This document shows positions 25,342 through 34,647 of a stretch of 64,000 bases of DNA, piece after piece; the first letter of the stretch is position 1; each line of letters begins with the position of its first letter. Below the pieces are notes generated by a model. That model did not search any database and was not told the origin of the DNA. It saw only the letters and a program-made list of their open reading frames with translations. Source of the stretch: CAWGCE01 sp964480915 (lineage in GTDB: Bacteria > Planctomycetota > Planctomycetia > Pirellulales > Pirellulaceae); contig CAYZRS010000003.1 of assembly GCA_964480915.1 (NCBI GenBank), positions 112,240-176,239 on the forward strand, in the 5' to 3' direction. The position numbers and the translations under genes were made by a program.

Positions 25342-27528
25342 CTATGCGGGCTCGTCGCGGGTCCGTGCGAGGTTGACGAACAGAGCTCCAAGCACAGAAC
25401 CGAGAATCGACATGCCAATCCACTTTAGGGGCAGATTTGATTCGCCGGTGACTCCCCACCCGACGGCAGCGATTTCGTCGCGATAGTAAAAGATCAAGAC
25501 GAGCAGACCATTGTGACAGGCATGCAACAGCATGCCGGGGAAGACGCTTTTCGATCGCCAGGCAACGCATCCGAGTACCAGCCCCATGCAGGAACTGGGC
25601 AGGAACCGCTCGGTCGCCAGAACGCTCTTCGCCAAGACGTGAAACGCGCCGAACAATAGCGCCGTGATAACGATCGTTCGCCCTGGGCTCAGCCGTTTTT
25701 CCAGGGCGGAAAAGAGATAGCCGCGAAAAAACAGCTCCTCAAAAATGGCCGGAATCACCGCCATGCTGGCCACAATTAGCAAGGGGTGGAGATTGCGACA
25801 CTCTTTCAGCAGCGTATCCACAATCGCAAATTGTTCGGGCGAAATGGTGAACAACTTCAGCGCTCGCGAGACGACGACCAATTGATGCAGCACGGGCCAC
25901 AGGCTGATTCCCAAGATGCTGGCTCCAAGGAAGGCCAGTATGCGGGCTCGGCGGAGTCGAAATGCAGAGCGCCCTTCGATGCGGCCGAACACTCCGGCGA
26001 GCCACGGTAACAGCCCAAAGAGGACGGCTGTCACGACGGATGTCAGCAGCAAGCGGGCGGCGATTGAGTCGGGTCGCCAAACATTGAGCGCGTTGAGCAA
26101 CAGGACGTAGATCGGAAACAGGAGTGTCAGGAATAGAAAAGCGCCCGGCATGGTGGCTTCTTGTCGACGCTCGACCGGCCGCTTGAATAGGTCCGACCAG
26201 CTCGCCTGCCCGCCATAGATGACCGTGTCTCCGCCGAAAACCTTGGCCGCAACGCTAATTGCACCCGCGGCGTAAATGATGGTTGCCAAGACGGTGATGA
26301 GCGCGAGCGGCAATTGCACCGTACCTTGCAGCACGTCTCGTGATAGCAAGACAATGTTGACCAGTGGGCAGATGGCCAGCATGCCGTTGAGCTCGATGCC
26401 TGGTGCCAAGCACATCAAGCTGGGGGCCAGCGAAACGAGGATCAGTGGCACCAAATAGGCTTGAGCTTCTTTGAATGTTCGAGCAAAGCTGGTGATCGAC
26501 AGCAGCACGGCCGAAAAGAAGGCGGCAAATACGACCATCAGGGAGAAGACAGCAAAAAGGACACGGAAGTTCAAGGCTTCGGGCCCAAAAATCGTCACAC
26601 CTAAGCCGGTACTGAGTAGTGTCAGCGTCATGGCGATGATGTTGGCGGTCGCCGTTAGCATCGCGACGGTCACGACTGCCACGTACTTCGCGAGAAGCAA
26701 TTGCATGCGTGGGACGGGCGCCGCAATCAGCGCTTCGAGCGTGCCACGTTCCCGCTCGCCTGCTGTTAGATCGATTGCCGGGTAGACCGCCCCGGTGATG
26801 GTCATCAGCACCAGAATCATAGGGACGAGCGTCGCCAACGAGACCGCCATCGATTTCGACGAGCTCACCGGCTGGTAGACGATCGAGGTTGGCAAGAGCC
26901 CCGGGTCCCCCAGCTGTTTCAATCGCTGAATGGCATATTCTTCATTGACGGCCCGCAAGCGCCGTGAGGTCGTTTCCAGCGTGCGGCGACTGATGCTGGA
27001 TCCGCGCTGATGGAGGAGCTCGAACTGCAGCGATTGCTGTTTTCTTGGGTCGGGTTTTGTGAGAAGGCGAATACCGATGTCGACGGTCCCGTTGGAAACG
27101 TCTTCCTCCAATTGGGCCGATTCATAAAAACCGTAGGTCGATTCGCCCAAAGCTTGAATGTCTTCTACCGAGGCGCCGGCTCCACCTTGTTTCTTGGCAG
27201 ATTTGACCGCCGAGGGGGCCTCTTTCATGGCCCATTCGCCCCGTTCGAGCAACGCTTCGAAGGTGGCTGCAGCGACGGGATCATCAAATCCAACGATGGA
27301 GGTGATGGCGCGAGACGAGCTGAAGGTGGACACCAGAAACGACTGAAAGATGATGCTCAGCAATGGGTAGGTCAGCAGCGGCATGACGATGAGCGTCAGG
27401 ATCGTGCGGCGATCACGGAGCGTCTCTCGTAGCTCTTTCAAGCACAGACGTCCAAGTCGTCCGAGCCCTTTGCGGCGACTGGGGGCGGGGCGTCGGTCGG
27501 TCGAATGCGGATGGGAGGGTGAGCTCAT
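25342..27528 (-). CDS. ABC-2 type permease fused to CPBP intramembrane protease domain
   Basis: In 728 residues, the N-terminal half is a NatB-like ABC-2 exporter permease: a membrane start (LTLIVMPLLTYPLLSII), a large external domain with FYESAQLEEDVSNGTVDIGI, then several helices including ITGAVYPAIDLTAGERERGTLEALIAAPV. The C-terminal part is a CPBP/Abi domain with the glutamic-protease motifs FEELFFRGYLF (EExxxR), GAFHVLA and HACHNGLL. The ATP-binding partner lies 9 bases upstream in the same operon. This fusion is known in planctomycetes. It probably exports something such as a peptide or lipid, possibly with processing; the cargo is unknown. Confidence 0.88.
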   Translation of the reverse strand: MSSPSHPHSTDRRPAPSRRKGLGRLGRLCLKELRETLRDRRTILTLIVMPLLTYPLLSIIFQSFLVSTFSSSRAITSIVGFDDPVAAATFEALLERGEWAMKEAPSAVKSAKKQGGAGASVEDIQALGESTYGFYESAQLEEDVSNGTVDIGIRLLTKPDPRKQQSLQFELLHQRGSSISRRTLETTSRRLRAVNEEYAIQRLKQLGDPGLLPTSIVYQPVSSSKSMAVSLATLVPMILVLMTITGAVYPAIDLTAGERERGTLEALIAAPVPRMQLLLAKYVAVVTVAMLTATANIIAMTLTLLSTGLGVTIFGPEALNFRVLFAVFSLMVVFAAFFSAVLLSITSFARTFKEAQAYLVPLILVSLAPSLMCLAPGIELNGMLAICPLVNIVLLSRDVLQGTVQLPLALITVLATIIYAAGAISVAAKVFGGDTVIYGGQASWSDLFKRPVERRQEATMPGAFLFLTLLFPIYVLLLNALNVWRPDSIAARLLLTSVVTAVLFGLLPWLAGVFGRIEGRSAFRLRRARILAFLGASILGISLWPVLHQLVVVSRALKLFTISPEQFAIVDTLLKECRNLHPLLIVASMAVIPAIFEELFFRGYLFSALEKRLSPGRTIVITALLFGAFHVLAKSVLATERFLPSSCMGLVLGCVAWRSKSVFPGMLLHACHNGLLVLIFYYRDEIAAVGWGVTGESNLPLKWIGMSILGSVLGALFVNLARTRDEPA

Positions 27529-27537
27529 GCTGGCCGT

Positions 27538-28299
27538 CTATTCTGCTGGTTTGACTGCGAGCGATGGTCCGTCGCCTGAGGTCAGCTCGTGAAAAATCTC
27601 AACCAGCGACTGGCAACCCGTGCTGCTGCGCAGTTCGTCCATCGTTCCTTCATGGTGTAAACGCCCTTCATGCAACAACCCAAAACGATCGCAAAGGCGC
27701 TCGGCTTCGTCCAGTCGATGGGTGCTGAGGATGACCGCCTTTCCTTCGCTGCGCAGATGCTGCATGTATTCGAAGACCGTCTGACTGCCAATCACGTCGA
27801 GGCCCCGAGTCGGCTCGTCCAGCAGCATGACGGGCGGGTCATGGACCAACGCACGAGCCAAGATGGCTCTTTGCTTCTGTCCCGTGCTAAGAACATACGA
27901 CCGCCGATCGATGATGTCTTCCATGCGAAAGGTCTTGGCCAGCCGTTCGACGCTGGCAACTGCTTCCGACGGTGACACGTCATAAAGATCGGCGAAGAAC
28001 AGCAAGGTTTCTCGAACGGTCAGCCACGGGTATATTCCGTGCGATGACGTGACACAGCCGATTTGGCTCTTCACGGCGTCAGGTGCGTCTCCTGTGCGAT
28101 AGCCCGAAACTTCTGCGTACCCTTCGTCGGGTTGCAGCAGGCCGACGATCATCCGAAGCGTCGTCGTTTTGCCGGCTCCATTCGGTCCCAAGAGCCCAAA
28201 GACCTCGCCCGGTTCTACTCGAAAAGAGAGCCGGTCCACGGCAACGATCGTGTCATCGCCGGTTTCGAAGCGTTTCGTCAGATCGTGGACCGAGATCAT
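27538..28299 (-). CDS. ABC transporter ATP-binding protein (NatA-like)
   Basis: A 253-residue ABC ATPase: Walker A GPNGAGKTTT, Q-loop IGCVTSSHGIYPW, signature LSTGQKQRAILARAL, Walker B VMLLDEPTRGLDV and the switch histidine in ILSTHRLDEAE. The signature LSTGQ differs from the canonical LSGGQ but is common in this group. It is transcribed first, just upstream of the permease/CPBP fusion, and the two should form one exporter. Confidence 0.95.
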   Translation of the reverse strand: MISVHDLTKRFETGDDTIVAVDRLSFRVEPGEVFGLLGPNGAGKTTTLRMIVGLLQPDEGYAEVSGYRTGDAPDAVKSQIGCVTSSHGIYPWLTVRETLLFFADLYDVSPSEAVASVERLAKTFRMEDIIDRRSYVLSTGQKQRAILARALVHDPPVMLLDEPTRGLDVIGSQTVFEYMQHLRSEGKAVILSTHRLDEAERLCDRFGLLHEGRLHHEGTMDELRSSTGCQSLVEIFHELTSGDGPSLAVKPAE

Positions 28300-28367
28300 G
28301 GCACACTCAAATCAATGGTTTCGCAAACTCTGTAGGAAGAAGACGAACTTGCTGAAAAAAACGCTAG

Positions 28368-28796
28368 TCACTGACCAGCGATCGTTTTCATTTTCTGCAG
28401 ATTGTCACTTAATGTGGCCGTGATCGAATCGTAATCGAAGTCTGTGCCGGCATGAATTGACTCATCGAGGTCGCCGTACGCGTTCATCATGGATTTCGCG
28501 GCAGCGGCTAGGTCGGTTCGTTTCGCGTCGTCTAGGCCGCTGCGGTCGTCGATTTCTTGCAGCTCTTTCAGCATCATGCCGACGCGATGGAGCGATTCGT
28601 GACCGTCGACCGTCTGGTCGCCTCCGCAAAATTTGGCGACCTGGTCATGGAGGAATTCGACTTCCTTCACCGACTTGGAAACATCGAGCGGTTTGCTCGG
28701 AGGGGCCGCTTGTTGGCAGCCAACGGAAATCGTCAGAACAACAATAACGCCTACCCAACGGATAACCGCAGGTCGCCGCTTACCAAGCGTAAGCAT
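28368..28796 (-). CDS. Lipoprotein of unknown function
   Basis: The start at 28796 is chosen from an AAGGGGG element a few bases upstream. The 142-residue product has a lipoprotein signal (RWVGVIVVLTISVGC, lipobox ISVGC) followed by QQAAPPSKP, a linker, and a helical body (VEFLHDQVAKFCGGDQTVDGH). No family is recognised. It probably sits on the outside of the membrane. It follows the prepilin peptidase-like gene on the same strand with a 45-base gap. Confidence 0.75.
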   Translation of the reverse strand: MLTLGKRRPAVIRWVGVIVVLTISVGCQQAAPPSKPLDVSKSVKEVEFLHDQVAKFCGGDQTVDGHESLHRVGMMLKELQEIDDRSGLDDAKRTDLAAAAKSMMNAYGDLDESIHAGTDFDYDSITATLSDNLQKMKTIAGQ

Positions 28797-28841
28797 GCAA
28801 TGCCCCCTTCGAATTCTTGAAAATCTCATGTTCCTGGCAGA

Positions 28842-30068
28842 TCATACCCGATCCGCCCCTTCTACGCGATGAACCGTTTTTCGTTCGAATCGGCGCAGAA
28901 GAGCGGTAAAAACACCGGCGGCAACCGGTGTCGAGATCATGATCACCATCGAAGTAAAAGCGATATCCGACGGGATCGGGAGCCAACGCCAAGTCAGCAA
29001 GAAAACAAACGTCGCCAGTGCCAGAATTTCGGCTGGCCGGAGGCAGACGCAATGGGTGAAGCTCCAGCACAAAAGGATCGTCAATTGGATGTAGCAGAAT
29101 AACAGGGCAATCTGACCTATCGCGTCCCAACCAAACGTGAGCCCGATCAAAGAAAATCCGAGAACGACCGCTAAGGTTTCGTTGCTCGCTCCGCGGCGAG
29201 GCGTCGCAGGTTCAAGCTGCGTCCCAATAAAAAAGGCGACTCCTGCGGCCAAGCCCGCGAGGATTCCTTTCGCTAACGGAAAGACTCTCGGTAGTATCGC
29301 AGAAGCCGGTTCGCTGATGTTTGAGTGGATTGCGGGAAAAAACAGCACGGCGACCGTCACCAGCAATCCAATCGCCAAGGTAACTCGCTGAGGAAACTTG
29401 AGCGTTCCCTCAGCTTGGAAACCATCTCGAACGATCAGCGCGTTCACGATCAAGATGGCCATCGTGGCGGCATGACAAGCAAAGGTCATTGCGAGGGGAG
29501 GATCTTCCCGCGTCAGGTTAACGCCAAATCCGGGCCGGTAGCGCAGGAAATTCGGCAAGTTGACGCCGCTGTTGCCGATTTCAACTACGGCAAGGACGAA
29601 GAAACAAATGGCGACAAGCAACTCAACAGACGGATAACGTTGGGAAATCGGCAGTTTGCAATGGCGGCATGCGCCCTTCAAATTCAACCAAGCGAAAATT
29701 GGAATGTTGTCGTACCAGGCGATCGTCTGTTGGCACTGCGGACAGAACGACGATCCTGTGATCGGCTTGCCTCGCGGCATACGATAGACGATCACGTTGA
29801 GAAAACTGCCAATGCAACCGCCGAGAGCGAAAAACCACGCCGCAATCACCGCTTCGACGAAGCGTTCTACCAATTCGGTCCGATAGTAGATCGGCTGGAA
29901 AGTACCGTGCCGCCATTCCGTGAACAGTGGAATCACGGCGCAATAGACAACGCATCCCAACGCGACCGCTGTGATCGCGTGCCACAGTTTGATGGCCGGT
30001 TCGGGCGGAAGCGTGGCCGAAATGGAGTCGCCCGCTTCCTGGTCTCGATGGTTCTGTAGATCATTCAC
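28842..30068 (-). CDS. A24 prepilin peptidase-like membrane protein
   Basis: The 408-residue polytopic protein has the N-terminal prepilin-peptidase module: GGCIGSFLNVIVYRMPRGKPI, then two CxxC pairs in FCPQCQQTIAWYDNIPIFAW and GACRHCKLPISQRYPSVELL. The C-terminal membrane part is long, but I cannot find the canonical second catalytic motif GxGD; the nearest is FGWDAIG, and the first expected aspartate region reads LIVNALIVRDG. It may be a divergent peptidase/methylase or a methylase-like relative. A plausible client type, a DUF1559 protein with a prepilin leader, is encoded near 62.9 kb. Confidence 0.8.
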   Translation of the reverse strand: MNDLQNHRDQEAGDSISATLPPEPAIKLWHAITAVALGCVVYCAVIPLFTEWRHGTFQPIYYRTELVERFVEAVIAAWFFALGGCIGSFLNVIVYRMPRGKPITGSSFCPQCQQTIAWYDNIPIFAWLNLKGACRHCKLPISQRYPSVELLVAICFFVLAVVEIGNSGVNLPNFLRYRPGFGVNLTREDPPLAMTFACHAATMAILIVNALIVRDGFQAEGTLKFPQRVTLAIGLLVTVAVLFFPAIHSNISEPASAILPRVFPLAKGILAGLAAGVAFFIGTQLEPATPRRGASNETLAVVLGFSLIGLTFGWDAIGQIALLFCYIQLTILLCWSFTHCVCLRPAEILALATFVFLLTWRWLPIPSDIAFTSMVIMISTPVAAGVFTALLRRFERKTVHRVEGADRV

Positions 30069-30192
30069 GGGCCCATTCTAGGCCAGGAGATCGCTCCAAG
30101 TCAGCAGGGCTTTGACAAATTGCGGACGGATCGGCAACCGATGACGCTCTGACCGACCAGGCGTCCATCGCTCCGATGATGGACGACGTAAA

Positions 30193-30990
30193 ATGCCGAT
30201 AGGGATGAAAGCGGGCATTGTGGATCAAAGCGGGCATGATTTGGTTGATTTGAAACGAAATGAGAGTTTCGACGTGAGTGATAACAGCCGACCTTCAGCC
30301 GAGCGAGCCGAGCCAGACGCCAAAACAATGGCCGGTCAGGCGGTCTATGATCGTCGCACCTTGGCAATTTACGACTGGTGGGTGCACGGTGTTTCAAATC
30401 GATGGATTTGGAGATGTCCGACCGAACGCTTGCATCGGCTGTACCGCGAGCGAATCTCAGCAAACCACCTCGATGTGGGAGTTGGGAGCGGGCTCTTTCT
30501 CGACCGTGCGCTGCCTGCGGTGCCGAGTCCGCGGGTGGTGCTGATGGATCTGAACAAAGATTCCCTGGCATTTGCGGCCGAGCGGATTGAGCGGTACGCT
30601 CCGCAGACGTTGCAGGCGAACGTGCTCGAACCGATCGCGTGGACCGCCCTGCCCTTTGACTCGGTCGGCATCAATTATTTGCTGCACTGTCTGCCAGGGA
30701 CGCTGCCAGAGAAGTCGGCGGCGCTGGATCATCTGCTGCCGCTATTGCGGGCCGACGGGACATTGTTTGGATCGACGATCTTGCACACGGGCGTGCCGCG
30801 GAACTGGTCGGCCCGCCACCTAATGAGAATTTACAACCGCCGACAGATATTCTCGAATTCAGACGACAGCCTGCAGGGGCTGACCGAAATACTGCAGTCC
30901 CGACTGGATGATGTGGTGATTGAGGTCGCCGGTTGCGTCGCTCTCTTCACGGGGAAAAAACCGGCCAAGTCACGACCTGCGGGCGCATGA
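30193..30990 (+). CDS. Class I SAM-dependent methyltransferase
   Basis: Up to 265 residues. The family core is clear from YDWWVHGVSNRWIWRCPTER, motif I HLDVGVGSGLFL, motif II VVLMDLNKDSL, and motif post-I/IV (PFDSVGINYLLHCLPG, ADGTLFGSTIL). It resembles the small methyltransferases often linked to secondary or lipid metabolism. The true start is uncertain: ATG 30193, GTG 30274 or ATG 30328, the last giving a product that begins with the conserved region. The substrate is unknown. It lies upstream of, and opposite to, the PQQ-propeller gene. Confidence 0.85.
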   Translation: MPIGMKAGIVDQSGHDLVDLKRNESFDVSDNSRPSAERAEPDAKTMAGQAVYDRRTLAIYDWWVHGVSNRWIWRCPTERLHRLYRERISANHLDVGVGSGLFLDRALPAVPSPRVVLMDLNKDSLAFAAERIERYAPQTLQANVLEPIAWTALPFDSVGINYLLHCLPGTLPEKSAALDHLLPLLRADGTLFGSTILHTGVPRNWSARHLMRIYNRRQIFSNSDDSLQGLTEILQSRLDDVVIEVAGCVALFTGKKPAKSRPAGA

Positions 30991-31088
30991 TCGAACCGGA
31001 CGTCTTGTTGCTGAACGGCTAACGCCTGCCGATCAAGACAACGTTGCGGAACTGCGAAACCGGTATCTCCACCCTTTGAACGTAGGGT

Positions 31089-32477
31089 TCACTCGCCGAT
31101 GCAGTACAGCGCTTTGTGCGAACGTAGGAACATGTGGCCATCACTAATGGCGGGCGTGCCATGGAATCCACTGGTGTCGAATGACAGATCGTTCATCGCA
31201 AGGACTTCAAATTCTGGCTTGGCGGATACCACGTAGATTTTCCCAGAGGCATCGGTAATGTAAAGGTTGCCGCCGGCTAAGACGGGCGACGCATAGCTCA
31301 TTCCCCGCCTGCCGCCTCGGCGCCCTCGCCCACGTCGCGGGCGATCGGCCTCCGCTTCCTTGTTCTCTGTTTGCTCCTCTTCCGCGTGCTTCTCGTTGGG
31401 GGTCTTGCTGCCCAACGTTTGAGGCAGGCGTTCTTCGAAGATCTTGTCACCCGATTTGGCGTCGTAGCAGGCGACGATGCTGCCGGCCACAGAGTAGATT
31501 CGACCTTGATAAACGAGCGGTGTTGCAAACCGGCTCGCCGCCTTTTGTTCCCAGGCGACATCTTCGATCTCGCCAGAGCCGCCAAGGGAAACGGCGACCG
31601 CCGCTCCACCGCCTCGACTGCCGCCGATTGAATAGGCGAAGCCATCGGCGATCACAACGCTATGGGAACCACCACCGTTGCCAGGAGCGTACCATCGAAC
31701 TTTGCCGGTCTTTGCATTGAGTCCCCATGTCTCCTCGGGCACCGCGACGACGACTTCGGTCCCTTTCTCGCCCTTCGCCAACGCCGGGGTTCCCCAAGTA
31801 CTGGCGAAACCGGCCGCTTCTGCCTTCCAAGCTTCTTCACCCGTCTTCGCGTCGAAGCCATACATGGTTTCTGCTTCGTCCGATGCGAGCACGATCAGAA
31901 TGCCGTCGTGGAGAATGGGGCTCGAAGCCGATCCCCAACGCATGCGTCCCGATTCCTTGCCGACCTCTTTTTGCCAGAGTCGATTTCCGTCCAGGTCGTA
32001 AGCGAAGACGCCCGATTTACCGAAAAAGGCATAAACGCGCTCTCCATCGCTGGTGGGAGTATGGCTGGCATAGCCGTGAGCCGGCACGCCCATGCCCGAG
32101 TATTCATCTTCGGGCATGGTGGCGGCTTCGGTGGCGGTCCAGGCGATCTCGCCCGACGTGCGGTCGACGCACACCAGGTGCCGTTTGAGTTCTTCGATGG
32201 TGGCGTCCTCGGCGCCTGCGACGCCGTAACCGGAATAGCACGTAACAAACACGCGATCGCCGACGACGATCGGGCTAGAGACGCCTCGACCGGGCAGATC
32301 GAGTTTCCACTTCATGTTCTTGTCTTGGCCGAATTCGATCGGGGCGGTCGAATCGCTAATTCCCGTCCCGTTGGGGCCTCGGAATCGCAGCCATTCTTGC
32401 GAGTCGGCCGTGACCGATGTCACATCGCTGAGACAAAAGACAGCTGTCATTACCAGGATTGCGAATGCGTGACGCAT
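31089..32477 (-). CDS. PQQ-like beta-propeller repeat protein, exported
   Basis: The start at 32477 is preceded by GAGGAG and followed by a signal peptide (HAFAILVMTAVFCLSDVTSVTADS). The body of 462 residues has the eight-bladed PQQ/BamB-like repeats: WKLDLPGRGVSSPIVVGDRVFVT, GEIAWTATEA, FAYDLDGNRLW, YGFDAKTGEEAW, WGLNAKTGKVRW and YITDASGKIYVV. An insertion rich in Glu then Arg/Gly (RPRRGRGRRGGRRG) breaks the last blades. No enzymatic residues are visible; it is probably a structural or binding protein in the periplasm. Confidence 0.88.
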   Translation of the reverse strand: MRHAFAILVMTAVFCLSDVTSVTADSQEWLRFRGPNGTGISDSTAPIEFGQDKNMKWKLDLPGRGVSSPIVVGDRVFVTCYSGYGVAGAEDATIEELKRHLVCVDRTSGEIAWTATEAATMPEDEYSGMGVPAHGYASHTPTSDGERVYAFFGKSGVFAYDLDGNRLWQKEVGKESGRMRWGSASSPILHDGILIVLASDEAETMYGFDAKTGEEAWKAEAAGFASTWGTPALAKGEKGTEVVVAVPEETWGLNAKTGKVRWYAPGNGGGSHSVVIADGFAYSIGGSRGGGAAVAVSLGGSGEIEDVAWEQKAASRFATPLVYQGRIYSVAGSIVACYDAKSGDKIFEERLPQTLGSKTPNEKHAEEEQTENKEAEADRPRRGRGRRGGRRGMSYASPVLAGGNLYITDASGKIYVVSAKPEFEVLAMNDLSFDTSGFHGTPAISDGHMFLRSHKALYCIGE

Positions 32478-32579
32478 GAGTGGCTCCTCGAATGGAATAC
32501 AGATGGGGTGGCGATCGCGACAGTGTAGCTGATTATAGAAAATGGACGAACCAGATTGTTTTCTCAAGCTGGGCTCACC

Positions 32580-32608
32580 AAAAAACCCACGGGTGGAACC
32601 CCGTGGGT
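32580..32608 (-). terminator. Rho-independent terminator downstream of the 151-residue gene
   Basis: A stem ACCCACGGG/CCCGTGGGT (32585-32593 with 32600-32608), followed on the minus strand by six T (complement of 32580-32585). It lies about 70 bases after the stop at 32677 and before the PQQ gene start. Confidence 0.9.
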
Positions 32609-32676
32609 CGATGAAAGTTTCTCTGCGACTGCAGATACCGAACGGTTGCGATTTTTTTGAGAATCGACAGGTCGAA

Positions 32677-33132
32677 CTAACCGACATTCCATTCGTCGGA
32701 AAACCAGGTCACGCGATCAGCGCGACGCGGGCTGTAGGCCTTGTCGATCGAAAATTTCTTGAATTCGACGATCTGTTTCAGGATCCCGAAAGGAACCAGC
32801 GCGTGTTGCGCGAGGATGTCGACCTTCTCGCTCTCTGGCTTCCAGTTGTAGAGCAGCCCCGTGTCGCTCTCGAACTGCTCGTCAAGATATTTCGCATCGG
32901 TTGGGCTGGTGAGGACAAATTCACAGCGTTGCTTGCAAAGAAATCCCAGTAGCTTACTGGCGAGCAAGCGAGTCTTCTCTTGGTCCCCCTTCATCGTCGA
33001 AGCGGCCACGTTCCAAATGCTCACGAACTGATCTTCGTCCAAGTCGCCTTCGTCAACGGTCAATTCAAATGTCGCCGGCTTCGCAACCGCTGGCGGTTTC
33101 GTGTTCTCTTTTTCCAGTTCAGACGTTTCCAT
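32677..33132 (-). CDS. Conserved hypothetical protein
   Basis: A 151-residue acidic protein with an N-terminal disordered stretch (METSELEKENTKPPAVAKPA) and a compact part containing DEDQFVSIWNVAASTMKGDQEK, LLGFLCKQRCEFVLTSPTDAKYL and DRVTWFSDEWNVG. No signal peptide or membrane helix, so probably cytosolic. I do not recognise a family. It is a single-gene transcript ending in a clear terminator. The lysine-catabolism island lies upstream on the same strand. Confidence 0.7.
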   Translation of the reverse strand: METSELEKENTKPPAVAKPATFELTVDEGDLDEDQFVSIWNVAASTMKGDQEKTRLLASKLLGFLCKQRCEFVLTSPTDAKYLDEQFESDTGLLYNWKPESEKVDILAQHALVPFGILKQIVEFKKFSIDKAYSPRRADRVTWFSDEWNVG

Positions 33133-33339
33133 GACGCTCCTTCATTGCTCAACAAAACTGCACTCCCTAGAACAGTATCGTCCCATTCGATGGGAAACAA
33201 TGGAATTAAGCAAGAGAAGTCAGATCGAGCTCACATCTTGGCAAAAACGTTGTGAATGAGCGCGGCGACGCTGTTTGCTCTTGACACGCGCACGATTGTC
33301 GAATTCTTGTGCGCTGGAGCCGCTATTCGTGCGGGAATA

Positions 33340-34518
33340 CTAGCGGTTGTTCGAGTATTTGAAGAGCATTGCCATGCCCTGGCCGCCTCCCACACACAGG
33401 CTAGCGATGCCCAGGGCATCAGGTTTGCCGTCATGGTGCAAGCGGTCGTGCAGCGTCATCACCAGCCGCAAACCGCTGGCACCGAGCGGGTGTCCGAGTG
33501 CCATCGCACCGCCCCAGGCATTGATCCGTTCCTTGGGCAAGTTCAATGCCTCGGCCGAGGCGAGAACTTGAATCGCAAAGGCCTCGTTGATTTCGTACGC
33601 GGCAATGTCGTTTGGCTGGAGCTTGTTGCGCTGAAAAAGTTTCTGCATCGCTGGCACGGGCCCCAGACCCATGACTTCTGGTTCGACGTGCGCTGTCACG
33701 CTATCGAGGATTTGGAGTCCACTTGTCACGCCCAATTCTTTCGCCACGTCCATGGCCATCACCCAACCACTGGTGGCACCGTCGGTCAGCGGGGAGCTCG
33801 TCGCAGCGGTCACCGTGCCGTCGTCACCGAAGGCGGGCGGGAGGCTGGCCATCTTTTCTCGATTGGCCGGGTAACGAATGAACTCGTCGCGCTCGATCAG
33901 AAATCGATGCAATTGCGAATCATAGTGGCCCGCTTCGTAAGCAAGATGCGCTTTCTCATGGCTTGCGGCGGCGAGGTCTTCTTGTTGTGTTCGGGTGATC
34001 TGTGGGTATTGCTGAGCGACCACCTCGGCCGTGTTACCCATGTTGATGTAGGCTTGTTCGCAAGTCGCTTTGATGCGGTCTGATTCTGAAAACCCGGCAC
34101 CCCGTCTGGGGATACGGCTCATCGCTTCGATACCGGCCGTGAGGTAAACATCGCCCCAGCCCGCGGCGATGCGGGCGGCCGCCATCGAGACAACTTCCAG
34201 ACTGCTCGCACAGAGGCGGTTGACGGTCACACCAGGCGTGTTGAGTCCCGCACCTAAAGAGGCCATCCGCGCGACGTTGAAGCCCTGCTCTCCTTCTGGG
34301 TAGGCACAGCCCACGAGCAAATCTTCAACGTGACTCTCTGCCAGATCAGGGTTGGCGGCCAGTTGAGCCGTCAGCAATTCGACCAGCAAATCGTCGGCAC
34401 GGGTCTCTTTGTAAGCGCCTTTGAAAGCGCGGCCAAACGGAGTCCGCAGTCCAGCGGTGAAGAGAGCTCGTTCCACATCACGGTCCTTGTTACTTGGGGT
34501 TTCGGTCGCTGAGCACAT
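33340..34518 (-). CDS. Acetyl-CoA acyltransferase (thiolase)
   Basis: A 392-residue thiolase with nucleophile Cys103 in NRLCASSLEVV, His in GGAMALGHPLGASGLR and the second Cys in LCVGGGQGMAM. It would cleave a 3-oxoacyl-CoA with CoA to acetyl-CoA and a shorter acyl-CoA. It is the last gene of the lysine island, 129 bases after the CoA-transferase B subunit. In the pathways suggested by its neighbours it would split acetoacetyl-CoA or a longer 3-oxoacyl-CoA. FadA- versus AtoB-type specificity cannot be decided here. Confidence 0.94.
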   Translation of the reverse strand: MCSATETPSNKDRDVERALFTAGLRTPFGRAFKGAYKETRADDLLVELLTAQLAANPDLAESHVEDLLVGCAYPEGEQGFNVARMASLGAGLNTPGVTVNRLCASSLEVVSMAAARIAAGWGDVYLTAGIEAMSRIPRRGAGFSESDRIKATCEQAYINMGNTAEVVAQQYPQITRTQQEDLAAASHEKAHLAYEAGHYDSQLHRFLIERDEFIRYPANREKMASLPPAFGDDGTVTAATSSPLTDGATSGWVMAMDVAKELGVTSGLQILDSVTAHVEPEVMGLGPVPAMQKLFQRNKLQPNDIAAYEINEAFAIQVLASAEALNLPKERINAWGGAMALGHPLGASGLRLVMTLHDRLHHDGKPDALGIASLCVGGGQGMAMLFKYSNNR

Positions 34519-34647
34519 TGTGGCGCTGGCTCAAGTGTAAAGCAGGTCTCCGGACGGAGACAGGCACCCATCGGCGTTCGCGGGCGGCGGAGCACGGTAG
34601 AATCTGGATACACCGCTTCAGCGACCAGCGTAGCAGGCCATGTTCGT

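Noticed and set aside
31662..32528. A 288-codon plus-strand open frame
   Set aside because: Antisense to the PQQ-propeller gene with its strong repeat pattern and signal peptide.
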